From: Orthonyx spaldingii
Lineage: Eukaryota > Chordata > Aves > Passeriformes > Orthonychidae
Assembly (NCBI GenBank): GCA_013397795.1
Contig: VZTJ01003854.1
Location: 354,814 to 418,813 of the forward strand
Direction of reading: 5' to 3'
DNA length: 64,000 nucleotides
Under the pieces are notes generated by a model. That model saw only the letters and a program-made list of their open reading frames with translations. It searched no databases and had not been told where the DNA came from. Position 1 is the stretch's first letter, and each line of letters opens with the position of its first letter. Positions 50,601 through 57,199 of the stretch are shown piece by piece. The position numbers and the translations under genes were made by a program.

Positions 50601-53600
50601 CTGCCCAAAGCAGCGGGTGGACCTTTAAGTTCTCTTCCAAACCAAACTATTCTATGTTTCTACACCAAATTGTTTGCTGATGGACAGGTAATTCCTGCCT
50701 AGTGATGGCAGAGCTTAGCTAGACCCAGCAGCCACGGCTCTGAATGGCCACTCAGTCCATGTGTGCATTGTTTCCACACTGAATAAACCCCAGAAAGATG
50801 TAGTGAAAACAACCAGGTCAGATTTGAGCCACAAAAGCATCACACTTCAGATCTACAGCTCTGAGCATGGAAATACATCCGTTCCAGAAAACATGTCTTT
50901 TGAAACAGTCTCTGCCTTCCACTGTAGGAGGTGACACAAAGAAATGTGCTAAAAGCTCCTTTTGGGTTTTTTTTATTAAAGTTTTATTCCCTTTTCCCCC
51001 TCCTCATTTGTGGTTGCTTTCTTAACCCTGTCTGATACAACTCTCCAGTGTGCACCCCACCTCCAGGTGGGTGAGATGCAGTGTCTGCTGCTGCTTCTCT
51101 GCCAACAGGAGTGAACCACCGTGGTGCCCGGTGCACCCTGACCCATGCTGTGCACCTGACACCTTCCCAATTTGCACAAAGCATTTTCCAGTTCTCTGGT
51201 CTTTGTTTTTTCATTCCCCCACAGACCTCCAAGACAAGCTGAGTAAAAGAGACAAAGAGGTGTCATCCCTGGTGACTCAGACTGAAACTCTAAGGGCCCA
51301 AGTAAGTGGTAAGTTTCCCTAATCCAGTGTTGGTGGGAATGAGGTGTTTCCCTGCTTATCCTATGCACTGGGGTTGAACAAGAGCACAGAGCTGAAATAG
51401 GCTGATGTAAAACATGGTGCTGCTGGTTTTTTAATGGATATTGCGAGTAAAAATTAATTCACGAGTTGAACACGAACTGCAGAAGATATTTGTGTCCTGT
51501 GAGGGAGGGTTTGGGCTTGTTTATGTGTAAAGCTAATGAGGTAGAAATCAGTGGAGCTGGGTGTGTTGTTTCCAAGATCTCCCCTTAACTACAACCAGAA
51601 CAAGAACTAACCAAGTCTGTGCTTTTAGAAGTAGGAATTGGGAAAAGGCAAAAAGCAGGAATATAAGTAAAGGACTAAGTGACCTTTCTTCCCCTGAATC
51701 CTCTGTTTCTCATAGCTTTGGAAAATAAATGCAAAACAGCAGAAAAGAAGGCTGATTTGGCATTCAAAGAGAAGAAGAGGCTGGAAGGCGAACTGGAAGC
51801 CTTGACCAAGAAAACACACGATGCCTCAGGGCAACTGGTCCTGATTAGCCAGGAGCTGCTCAAGAAGGAAAGGTTGGTGTACAGGTCTGGAGGCCAGAGG
51901 TGGAGACAGAGGGACTCTGTGTATGTTCATGTTCCTTCTGGGTGCTGTAATCAACCACCAGAAGAAATGTAGGGTTGCTTTGTTGAAATCCAGCCAGCAG
52001 CTTTCCCATTCTTTAGGGATGCTGATGTGTGAATTTGGTTAGAATTAGAGGCTGTGAATTCTCAAAATGCTGTGTCCTTTCACTGCTTGCCAGGAGCTGC
52101 AGGACAGCTCAGTACCCCTGTAGATGCTGAATGAAGTCATCTACAAGCCAGCAAAGCTGGCTGCTGCCCTGCTCCCAAGCAGTGCCCTGGGCAGGTCCCA
52201 GTGTCAGAGCTGGCAAAGTGGGACAAGAAAAGACTGGTGGGAGTTGGGTCAGATTTGCTCACTGGCCTTTCTTTGGATCTGTAGCAAAGGTGGGAGGGAG
52301 CACAGCAGGACTTCAGTGGTGTGTGGGCCCTGGGAATGTCTTCATCTCTTCCTGCTGCTGCTTCCAGGTGCCTGAACGAGCTGAGGGCATTGTTACTGGA
52401 GGCAAACCGGCACTCGCCGGGGCCGGAGCGGGACCTCAGCCGGGAGGTGCACAAAGCTGAGTGGCGGCTGAAGGAACAGAAACTCAAAGATGACATCAAG
52501 GGGCTGCGAGAGAAACTGGTTGTTCTGGTGAGGGCACTAAAACCCGTCCTGGGCATGGCCTGGAGGCTGGAGGGCTCTGTACTGCCGAGGGGAGTGGGGG
52601 AGAGGGTCTGAGCCCTTCACTCTTGCTCCAGGTCTTTGTGTTTTCTTTTGTACTGCTGAACATCTGATGGGAATTCTCTTGACAAGGACTGTGAGCTGTG
52701 GCCTGGCTTAGCAGCACCTCATTAAGCAGCAAAGATGGCCTTACATCATATAATCACAGAATATCCCGAGTCAGAAGGGCCACAAGGATCATCAAGTCCA
52801 ACTCCTGGCCCTGCACAGGACACCCCAATCACGTGTGCCTGGGAGCATTGTCCAAATGCTCCTGGAGCTCTGGCAGCCCTGGGGCCATGCCCAATGCCCT
52901 GGGGAGCCTGTTCAGTGCCCAAACACACTCTGAGGGAAGAACTTTTTTCTGATATCCAACCTAAACCTTCCCTGACAGAGCTCCAGCCATTCCCTGGGTT
53001 CTGTCCCTGGTCACAGAGAGCAGAGATCAGTGTGTGCCTCTCTGATTCCCCTTGTGAGGAAGTTGTAGACTGCTATGTCCTCCTCCAGTGTTCTTCTGTT
53101 CCCACAGGTTTTAGATCCATGGCTAAATAGCGCTACAACTTGTGGGAGGAACTGAAGGTGGTTCAGTTACCCCACAGGTTTTACACATTCTCAGGAATAA
53201 GGAGTGTCCTCTAATTCCCGTGTATTCAGCGTCCTCTAGTGCTTGAAATGCGAATAATTGATTTGAACTGCTGGGAACAAGCTGGAGCTGCTTCTGGTCA
53301 CCTGCTGCGAGCTGTGCTCTGCCCCCGTCTGCTGCAGAAATCACAACGTGCTTCTAGGAGTTATTGGAACCTTGTGTTTCTGCAGCCGTTGGTTTTGATA
53401 TAACATGCTCCTGTTTTCCCTTTGCTGTCTTAAGGACAAGGAGAAGTCGGTCTCGGACCAGCGGCGATACTCCCTGATCGACCCCTCGTCGGAGTCGGAG
53501 GTGATCCGGCTGCAGCACCGGCTCGTCAGCACCGAGGATGTGCTGCGCAACGCGCTGGAGCAGGGCCACCAGATGGAGAAGCTCATGGAAGCAATGAGAC

Positions 53601-56600
53601 TCTCCTCCGAGAAAACACAGGTAGAACATCAGCAAACAGGGTTGCTTAACCCTCGTCAGTCCCCTGGGATCTTGCCCTGTGCTCTGGGGGTGATGCCACC
53701 AGCTGGGAACAACCTGACGAGGCCTTGTTGTATCAGATGTAGCCTAATGCTGTAAAACCCCTGCCAGTTGGTAATCACAGATCCCTTTGTGCTCCAGAGA
53801 GTGGTTGCTAAACGTGGGGTTTTGGGCAGTTGCACTGTAACTGTTCTTTACAGGTACAATACAGTCTGGCTGCACCTAACATGGAGGTTGGGGTTTTTCT
53901 GACACCTGTCTTCTTTGAGAGGTTTATCTGTGCAGTCCATAAGCAGAAACTTTCCCAGGTGACTCTGGGAAAATGTTGTCCATTTCTCTTACCAGCTCTC
54001 TTACCACCTTGGTGTCTAATGTGGGTTTGCTGGTGGACTGTGAATGTTCCTACTCCACTTTCTGTCTTCTCTCTCCAGCTTCCTCTGATCTTACTTTGTT
54101 TCTTCTGACTAAAGAAAAGCTGCTTCTGTTGCCTGGCTTACATCCTCCTTTATGAAACTGAAGGGTGCAAATAGCTTGACTCAACATTTGGCTTTTCCAT
54201 CTCATACCTGTGGAGTCTCACCCTGACTGATTCCTCCTGCAAAGTGACCTGCCCCATGTGCCAAGCTTTGTGCTTCATGTCCTTGAATGTTCTTCTAGCT
54301 GCATTTTCTCTTGGGTCTGCATCTAGGCCGTGGCTTTTGGAGTTCAGATGCACCATTATTTCTCTTGTACTTGCTCATTTAAATTCTTAGCTGAAAAAAT
54401 GTGTTTCTCTTGCAGTAATGAGTTACAACTGGCATTCAAGCAGACACCTTAGGGTAGTACAGAACAAGCCACTAGACACAGAATGGGAAGAGAGCTTTTT
54501 TTCACTGATGCAGGTGCAGATATGCTGTGGTAGGTAATCTGGGGGGTTTCAAGCCTTCTCCTCCCATGACAGTCTCCCTTGGATACACCAAACACTGTTT
54601 GCACTGCAGTGGAACAGGCAGGGAGGTGGTCAGGAGGAAGGAGTAAGGTAAAAACTGCAGCCCTGAAAGACCTGCTGGCTCACTGAACATCTGTGTGTTG
54701 CAGACAAGTCTCTATATCCTGCAGTGCAGCATCTGCCAGCACCAGGCAGGACAGCTGGAGTGGTGATGACATGTTTGTGGCAGTCCAGGATGTACCCTAA
54801 TCCTGTCAGTACCCCCAGAGTGACTTAGCTGTAATTGCTGTGTGTCACATGCAAATGCATCATGACAGCTTTATCTCTGGGCAGCTGCAGGACTGGTGGG
54901 GAAAGTTATTCTCTGTTTGCACAGTCTCTTGAGAAAGGGAAATCTTCCCTTTTGCATTCCCATCTCCAGAAGTTGAGCAGGTGGTAATTATTTCTTCCCC
55001 AATTCTAGAACATTGCTAATCTTACATGAAGTGAGTTGGAACAGACCTTGTGAGGTCAGCTAAGATATCCCTGGTATTAGTTTGATATTTTCATGCTTAG
55101 GAAAATGTAGGGATAGGACAGAATAGCATTATGTCTTCAACTACAATCCAAGGTGCAGAGAAGCAGAGGATTACTGTGGGAAGCCAGGCTTTATATTTCT
55201 ATTGATGTCAGGTTTTTAAAGTGCCTACTTACAGGGGAGTCTGGATCAAAGCTCCCTGGTTTTGGTTTGTTCACCCTTCCCCTTATGAAGGGGAATTGTT
55301 AACCAGGGGCTTTCAGGCTGAGGACATTGCTGGTCCAAACAGATCCTGCTGCAATAGTTAGGGAATTGATGGTTCTTCCCCAGAAGCCACACGTCCACTG
55401 TAACTCATTCTGCACCACCTTCTGACCTCCTGCCCCCTCTCTGATGGAAGCAGCTGTTGCCCAGGGACCTGCCTGGGCAGAAAGAAAATCTGCATCTTCT
55501 CCTTGTGTTGGGAGACTCCTGACCCACGGCTTTGCAGGAAATAACAAGGATTTGGCACTCAGACTTTTTCTTGAAGCATTTTAGTGATTCCTCTGGGAGC
55601 CTTTTTATTTCAAGCAAATTGCACTACTTTGTTCATTATTGTGACCATGTTCTGAGACCATACTTCAAGCCTAATTTCTGATATCTGCTGTCTGCTCAGT
55701 GAGTGCTCAGATTGGGTGAGCTGCAGGCAGGTAATCGCCTGTGCTGGGGTGTGCAGACCCCAAGGCTGAGCCCTGGCACCAACACTGTTGTTACCATCCA
55801 GGCAGGATCCACTGCCTGACAAACAGCTCAGGCTCTCATCAGAACTTGGTTTGAATTTCTGCCTGGTTTTCATGATCAAACTAAACCTCTGTCCTGTTGG
55901 GTTGATTCTGCACCTTTGTGGTCCTAGTGAGGATGGAAATTGGGACTCTTAAACCCTGCAGTCTTGTCTCCCCATATTGCCATCAGCAGTTCACCATCAA
56001 ATGTGACTCTGATTGCCAAGGCCCAAGCACCCAGCTTGGAGTGCTGGGACTTCAGGCTGCAGCTTTCTTCTCTTACTTGTGCTGGCTGTACTGTCATTTT
56101 GAAGCTGAAGGGCTCCGTACTACTCTGCTCAAGAAACATTATAAATGTTTAAAAGTTCTTGTGCTTTCTAAAGATAGAACAGCCTGTCCTGGTTGCCAGA
56201 CTTGTCCCTGGAGATGGGAAATGGGGAATGGCAAATGTCCTTTTCGGTGCTGGATGTTCAGTGCGCTGTGCTTTGCAGCTAACACTGCCCTTGGCTGAGG
56301 GTTTGTTTTCTGGTATTTAAGAGCTGGAGTGAATAGTGGGTCTGTGTCCATAAGGAGCTTGGGGGATGTTTGGTAGCTGGGAGGGATGCAATCTGGCACG
56401 TGGGGATTGAGCCAGGGTGCAGAGGGCAGGAAGATTCTTGCCAGAAGTGGGGTGGGATTTTTGCCTCCTCCTTTCCTCGTGTGGAGTGGGCAGCTAGGGA
56501 AGGACATGGCAGTCTCGCCAGATTTCAGTGCTTGTAAGCAAAACCACCAGGATCTGGGTCCCTCTTCAGTAAGTGTTGTCTGTTCTCCATTGCAGACTGT

Positions 56601-57199
56601 TGGAAATTCTGGGTCTGCTAATGGGATTCACCAGCAGGATAAATCCCACAAGCAAGAGGTAAGTTATGTGCAGAATGTTGTTTCAGACAGTAACTGCTTC
56701 GTGTGGTTTCTTGCCTGCTGTGGTGGGGACAGCACCTGGATGGGGGTAGGTCTGCCAGCAAAGCTTGACTCTGTCATTCCCACAGCAAAAGCAAGAGGCT
56801 GTGCACAACTGCAGTTCCCAGGTGTGGTGGGAATGTCACGAGAAACCCCGTGAAGCCACGGGGAAGGTGGTGGTGAGGGGCACACCGAGGTGCAGCGCGT
56901 AGGGAGCTTCCCCACAGTCTCCTGGGTCAGTGCTGTGTGACTTCTCCCGGCAGCCCCTGCTAGAACCTGCTCATTCTCAGATCTCTGCTATCCCCTTGAC
57001 ATGGGTGGCATTTGTGGGACCTGCTGTCCCAGCCTCCCACAGTTTTCATGATGTGGGACAAGACCTGTAGCCTCAGACCTCACCTACCCCTACTGGGCAA
57101 AGCAGTGGGTGTGCCACTCCATGCCTCTTCCAAAAAAAGCCTCCGTGCTTGTCCTCATTTTGCCTAACAAGATGTGTTTTCTTCTAGGAGAAGCTCTGA
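20065..57199 (+). CDS. CLIP2: CLIP2, CAP-Gly domain-containing linker protein 2 (CLIP-115), partial: 15 exons, lacks the first coding exon
   Basis: Join 20065-20603, 30712-30836, 35270-35483, 37384-37581, 38710-38813, 40335-40395, 44746-44850, 46384-47328, 49826-49883, 51225-51308, 51716-51872, 52368-52527, 53435-53620, 56596-56658, 57188-57199. All introns are GT-AG and all phases agree, giving about 1002 residues plus a stop. CLIP-115 is a cytoplasmic microtubule plus-end tracking protein enriched in neurons; it binds tubulin/EB proteins through two CAP-Gly domains (each with GKNDG) and dimerises through a long coiled coil. The coiled-coil block with ENMGLMDNWKSKL and the C-terminus NSGSANGIHQQDKSHKQEEKL are diagnostic for CLIP2. 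CLIP1 has a much longer rod and two C-terminal zinc knuckles, which are absent. Human CLIP2 is about 1046 residues, so about 40 N-terminal residues are missing upstream of the window. No frameshift or internal stop is seen, so the gene looks intact. Confidence 0.97.
24953..25250 (+). mobile_element. CR1 LINE fragment, 3' end, sense orientation
   Basis: Characteristic avian CR1 phrases occur in order: gggggaatggcttcaaactg, gagggtggtgaggc, acaggttgcccagagaagct, ccatccctggaagtgttcag, ggcttggagcagcctggga and aaggtcccttctaacctaaa, ending in ttctatgatt. The copy is 5'-truncated, as is normal for CR1. It has drifted moderately and has no coding capacity. Confidence 0.9.
25776..25855. promoter_or_regulatory. 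cluster of GATA-factor motifs with an 18-bp palindrome (candidate intronic enhancer)
   Basis: Four consensus GATA motifs lie within 80 bp: AGATAA at 25776-25781, TTATCT at 25790-25795, AGATAA at 25800-25805 and AGATAA at 25850-25855. The middle two form the perfect palindrome TTTATCTGATCAGATAAA (25789-25806). An E-box, CAGATG, lies at 25819-25824. GATA motifs next to E-boxes are common in regulatory DNA, but the motif is short; enhancer function is inference only. Confidence 0.35.
27597..27616 (+). repeat. (TTG)n short tandem repeat
   Basis: About six tandem TTG/TGT units run into a T tract inside the CLIP2 intron. It is simple sequence with no further role visible. Confidence 0.85.
30712..30836 (+). 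CDS. CLIP2: CLIP2 coding exon 2 in the window: core of CAP-Gly domain 2
   Basis: The acceptor is tctctgacag before 30712 and the donor is acaag|gtactg at 30837. It encodes VGGTKTGVVRYVGETDFAKG, then [22 protein letters not shown], the tubulin/EB-tail binding core of the second CAP-Gly domain, with GKNDG at 30805-30819. It is 125 bp long and starts in phase 0; the final AG is completed by the G of the next exon to give Arg. The longer open frame across this exon (30383-30970) is in another frame and is not used. Confidence 0.97.
31731..31773 (-). mobile_element. CR1 LINE scrap, antisense
   Basis: The phrase taggttgggaaagacctttg followed by agatcatcaagtccaacct is the reverse-complement 3'-end signature of avian CR1. 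Only about 45 bp are recognisable. Confidence 0.75.
32104..32147 (+). promoter_or_regulatory. three copies of GTGCATGTGGA (TGCATG, RBFOX-type motif)
   Basis: The 11-mer GTGCATGTGGA occurs at 32104-32114, 32119-32129 and 32137-32147. Each copy contains TGCATG, the RNA motif bound by RBFOX splicing regulators, on the transcribed sense strand. A local tandem duplication is an equally simple origin. Any splicing role is inference. Confidence 0.4.
34551..34880 (-). mobile_element. CR1 LINE fragment, antisense
   Basis: It begins agaatcacagggtggatcag and continues gttggaagtgacc...tcatctagtccaacc, then ctctgggcagcctgttcagtg, cttcctcatgtttaggtgg and aacttcctgccctggcctct, the reverse-complement layout of a CR1 3' region. 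The inner boundary is approximate because similarity fades near 34880. Confidence 0.85.
35270..35483 (+). CDS. CLIP2: CLIP2 coding exon 3 in the window: end of CAP-Gly 2 and serine-rich linker
   Basis: The acceptor is tgtattccag before 35270 and the donor is ctg|gtgagtag at 35484. The first base completes Arg; then YFQCPPKFGLFAPIHKV closes CAP-Gly 2. RIGFPSTSPAKAKKSKRMAM is a basic stretch likely to add microtubule affinity. From 35391 the exon encodes SALTHSPSSSSISSVSSVAS followed by SVGGRPSRSGL, the serine-rich region that in CLIPs is phosphorylated and tunes microtubule binding (family knowledge). It is 214 bp, ending in phase 0. Confidence 0.97.
35625..36495 (-). mobile_element. probable LTR-retrotransposon LTR, minus orientation, boundaries uncertain
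   Basis: The block begins TGTTACAATCC and a matching GTAACA occurs at 36490-36495, giving TG...CA ends with a 6-bp terminal inverted repeat. On the minus strand a polyadenylation signal (complement TTTATT at 35773-35778) sits about 150 bp from the end, as in the solo LTR at 13465-14135, whose same end also starts TGTTA. It contains a GA-rich tract (about 35796-35845) and a GC-rich interior unlike the neighbouring intron. No clear target-site duplication flanks these ends, so the limits may be wrong or the copy damaged. The 162-residue minus-strand frame inside has no recognisable homology. Confidence 0.5.
35796..35845 (+). repeat. GA-rich simple repeat (AAAG)n
   Basis: An imperfect AAAG/GAGA run within the LTR-like element; low complexity. 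Confidence 0.85.
37384..37581 (+). CDS. CLIP2: CLIP2 coding exon 4 in the window: start of the coiled coil
   Basis: The acceptor is cttttccccag before 37384 and the donor is gag cag|gtaggagg at 37582. It encodes [20 protein letters not shown], then ALKEKQQHIEQLLAERDLE and a heptad-patterned stretch ending KAQHEQ. It is 66 codons long with phase 0 at both ends. This is the start of the dimerising rod; the stretch is very strongly conserved among CLIP1 and CLIP2. Confidence 0.97.
37582..38709 (+). other. CLIP2: CLIP2 intron, 1.1 kb
   Basis: No repeat, RNA gene or open frame of interest recognised. Confidence 0.9.
38710..38813 (+). CDS. CLIP2: CLIP2 coding exon 5 in the window: coiled coil
   Basis: The acceptor is tcgctccag before 38710 and the donor is aag ag|gtaaag at 38814. 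It encodes YVTEAEGNLQRARALVDGMQ then KEKIELLNQLEEEKR, a regular heptad pattern. It is 104 bp; the terminal AG joins the next exon's G to make Arg. Confidence 0.96.
38814..40334 (+). other. CLIP2: CLIP2 intron, 1.5 kb
   Basis: It contains the 20-bp perfect palindrome at 39419-39438. Nothing else is recognised. Confidence 0.9.
39419..39438. repeat. 20-bp perfect palindrome with a TAATTA core
   Basis: CCTCCTCTAATTAGAGGAGG is self-complementary over all 20 bases with no spacer. The centre, CTAATTAG, is a typical homeodomain binding core. It sits mid-intron, about 600 bp after an exon. Function is unknown. Confidence 0.6.
40335..40395 (+). CDS. CLIP2: CLIP2 coding exon 6 in the window: coiled coil, short exon
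   Basis: The acceptor is ccttccccag before 40335 and the donor is ctg gag|gtaattcc at 40396. It encodes [20 protein letters not shown] after completing the split Arg. It is 61 bp and ends in phase 0. It is the upstream partner of the 35-codon cassette-like exon at 44746. Confidence 0.96.
42519..42602 (+). repeat. two-copy 42-bp tandem repeat
   Basis: Copies at 42519-42560 and 42561-42602 agree at about 36 of 42 positions; both contain aaatgcaggaa followed by agctttca. Because 42 is a multiple of three, the duplication is also in frame: read from 42521 it gives EDEKQMQEKLS then KDENQMQEELS, a 14-residue (two-heptad) repeat. An in-frame stop (TGA at 42506) lies just upstream and no good splice acceptor is visible, so it is not called an exon. 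Confidence 0.8.
43986..44070 (+). repeat. A/C-rich low-complexity tract (AAAC-type)
   Basis: A poly-A run followed by repeated aaaac/aaacaaac units. No SINE body is attached upstream, so it is classed as simple sequence. Confidence 0.8.
44665..44735 (+). promoter_or_regulatory. CLIP2: extended polypyrimidine tract before the 35-codon exon
   Basis: About 70 bases are almost uninterrupted C and T (ctctttccctctctttctct... through ctgttctttttccctctg) just before the acceptor at 44745. Such tracts bind U2AF and PTB family proteins and are frequent ahead of regulated cassette exons. Regulation here is inference. Confidence 0.55.
44746..44850 (+). CDS. CLIP2: CLIP2 coding exon 7 in the window: 35-codon exon, probable alternatively spliced cassette
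   Basis: The acceptor is gtgtgaccag before 44746 and the donor is acc agg|gtaatgg at 44851. It encodes TQTQLEHARIRELEQSLLFE then KAQAEKLLRELEDTR: 105 bp, phase 0 at both ends, exactly five heptads, so skipping keeps both the reading frame and the coiled-coil register. From memory, the short isoform of human CLIP2 lacks the corresponding 35 residues. The long polypyrimidine tract upstream fits regulated inclusion. Confidence 0.95.
44851..46383 (+). other. CLIP2: CLIP2 intron, 1.5 kb
   Basis: No repeat or gene recognised. A single TGCATG motif lies at 45994-45999, downstream of the cassette-like exon. The intron is open in the exon's frame for its last 105 bases, which is not evidence of coding. 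Confidence 0.9.
46384..47328 (+). CDS. CLIP2: CLIP2 coding exon 8 in the window: large coiled-coil exon
   Basis: The acceptor is catgttgcag before 46384 and the donor is cat gca aat|gtatga at 47329. It has 315 codons, phase 0 at both ends, about a third of the visible protein. It encodes LTTVAEKSKILQLEEELSLR and later ENMGLMDNWKSKL, SDHQKSLEDLKATLNSG and AFLKEQISLAEKKMLDYE, all close to mammalian CLIP2 and different from CLIP1. It is lysine/glutamate-rich with leucine heptads and no break in the helix-forming pattern except around PEYN. The in-frame ATG at 46279 lies in the intron and is not a start. Confidence 0.97.
47329..49825 (+). other. CLIP2: CLIP2 intron, 2.5 kb
   Basis: No transposon, RNA gene or plausible exon recognised; open frames on both strands are short or lack splice sites. 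Confidence 0.88.
49826..49883 (+). CDS. CLIP2: CLIP2 coding exon 9 in the window
   Basis: The acceptor is ttattccag before 49826 and the donor is atg gaa g|gtatgtgg at 49884. It encodes MIETNDISEEKIKMKQTME, matching the family's MIESNDISEE block. It is 58 bp; the last G opens a codon finished in the next exon. Confidence 0.95.
49884..51224 (+). other. CLIP2: CLIP2 intron, 1.3 kb
   Basis: It contains a short sense CR1 3' end (50544-50663). Nothing else is recognised. Confidence 0.9.
50544..50663 (+). mobile_element. CR1 LINE 3' end, sense
   Basis: The order ccttccaaggccaggttgg, acagggcttggagcaacctg, gtctagtggaagatgtccct, then ttctcttccaaaccaaacta and ttctatgtttctac is the last 120 bp of an avian CR1, with its short terminal repeat unit at the end. 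It is strongly 5'-truncated. Confidence 0.9.
51225..51308 (+). CDS. CLIP2: CLIP2 coding exon 10 in the window
   Basis: The acceptor is ttcccccacag before 51225 and the donor is gta agt g|gtaagt at 51309. It encodes DLQDKLSKRDKEVSSLVTQ then TETLRAQVS, matching the mammalian GLQDKLNKRDKEV...AQVSALE sequence. It is 84 bp, starting with two bases and ending with one. A second identical GTAAGT donor starts at 51302, seven bases upstream; using it would shift the frame, so 51309 is chosen. Confidence 0.95.
51309..51715 (+). other. CLIP2: CLIP2 intron, 407 bp
   Basis: Nothing recognised besides splice signals (gtaagt ... tttctcatag). Confidence 0.9.
51716..51872 (+). CDS. CLIP2: CLIP2 coding exon 11 in the window
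   Basis: The acceptor is tttctcatag before 51716 and the donor is gaa ag|gttggt at 51873. It encodes ALENKCKTAEKKADLAFKEK then KRLEGELEALTKKTHDASGQ and LVLISQELLKKER, the conserved THDASGQLVLISQELL block of CLIP2. It is 157 bp; its terminal AG joins the next exon's G as Arg. The +4 position of the donor (gttggt) is off consensus, so this is a weaker site. Confidence 0.96.
51873..52367 (+). other. CLIP2: CLIP2 intron, 495 bp
   Basis: No repeat or gene recognised; it ends in a strong tract, ctgctgctgcttccag. Confidence 0.9.
52368..52527 (+). CDS. CLIP2: CLIP2 coding exon 12 in the window
   Basis: The acceptor is gctgcttccag before 52368 and the donor is gtt ctg|gtgagg at 52528. It encodes CLNELRALLLEANRHSPGPE then RDLSREVHKAEWRLKEQKL and KDDIKGLREKLVVL, nearly identical to mammalian CLIP2 (where the first residue is Ser rather than Cys). 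It is 160 bp and ends in phase 0. Confidence 0.96.
52528..53434 (+). other. CLIP2: CLIP2 intron, 907 bp
   Basis: It is largely occupied by an antisense CR1 (52752-53110), so most of the intron is transposon-derived. Confidence 0.9.
52752..53110 (-). mobile_element. CR1 LINE fragment, antisense
   Basis: It opens aatcacagaatatcccgagt, then cagaagggccacaagg and atcatcaagtccaactcctg, followed by gcctgttcagtgcccaaaca, ctgatatccaacctaaacct and a tract encoding the CR1 pol end in reverse. The copy is relatively well preserved. This CR1 subtype is abundant in songbird genomes, which supports the host inference. Confidence 0.92.
53435..53620 (+). CDS. CLIP2: CLIP2 coding exon 13 in the window: end of the coiled coil
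   Basis: The acceptor is tgctgtcttaag before 53435 and the donor is aca cag|gtagaa at 53621. It encodes DKEKSVSDQRRYSLIDPSSE then SEVIRLQHRLVSTEDVLRN and ALEQGHQMEKLMEAMRLSSE plus KTQ. The RRYSLIDPSS motif is characteristic of CLIP2 and has a basophilic kinase-type site (RRYS). It is 62 codons with GC-rich third positions and phase 0 at both ends. Confidence 0.96.
53621..56595 (+). other. CLIP2: CLIP2 intron, 3.0 kb
   Basis: No CR1, LTR, RNA gene or plausible exon recognised; ordinary unique sequence. Confidence 0.88.
56596..56658 (+). CDS. CLIP2: CLIP2 coding exon 14 in the window
   Basis: The acceptor is tccattgcag before 56596 and the donor is caa gag|gtaagt at 56659. It encodes TVGNSGSANGIHQQDKSHKQ E, matching the mammalian C-terminal TIGNSGSANGIHQQDKAQKQE. 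It is 63 bp, phase 0 at both ends. If the intron after it were retained, the frame stays open to 56853, which would add about 65 unrelated residues. Confidence 0.95.
56659..57187 (+). other. CLIP2: last CLIP2 intron, 529 bp
   Basis: Nothing recognised besides splice signals (gtaagt ... ttttcttctag). Confidence 0.88.
57188..57199 (+). CDS. CLIP2: CLIP2 terminal coding exon: three codons and the stop
   Basis: The acceptor is ttttcttctag before 57188. It encodes Glu-Lys-Leu and then TGA at 57197-57199, giving the tail KQEEKL (human ends KQEDKH). This exon continues directly into the 3'UTR. The protein ends without the CCHC zinc knuckles and acidic-aromatic tail of CLIP-170, as expected for CLIP-115. 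Confidence 0.93.
   Translation, partial: EKL

Noticed and set aside
20065..57199. CLIP1 (CLIP-170) as the identity of the gene
   Set aside because: The long exon at 46384 and the tail match CLIP2; the extra CLIP1 rod and the two C-terminal zinc knuckles are absent.
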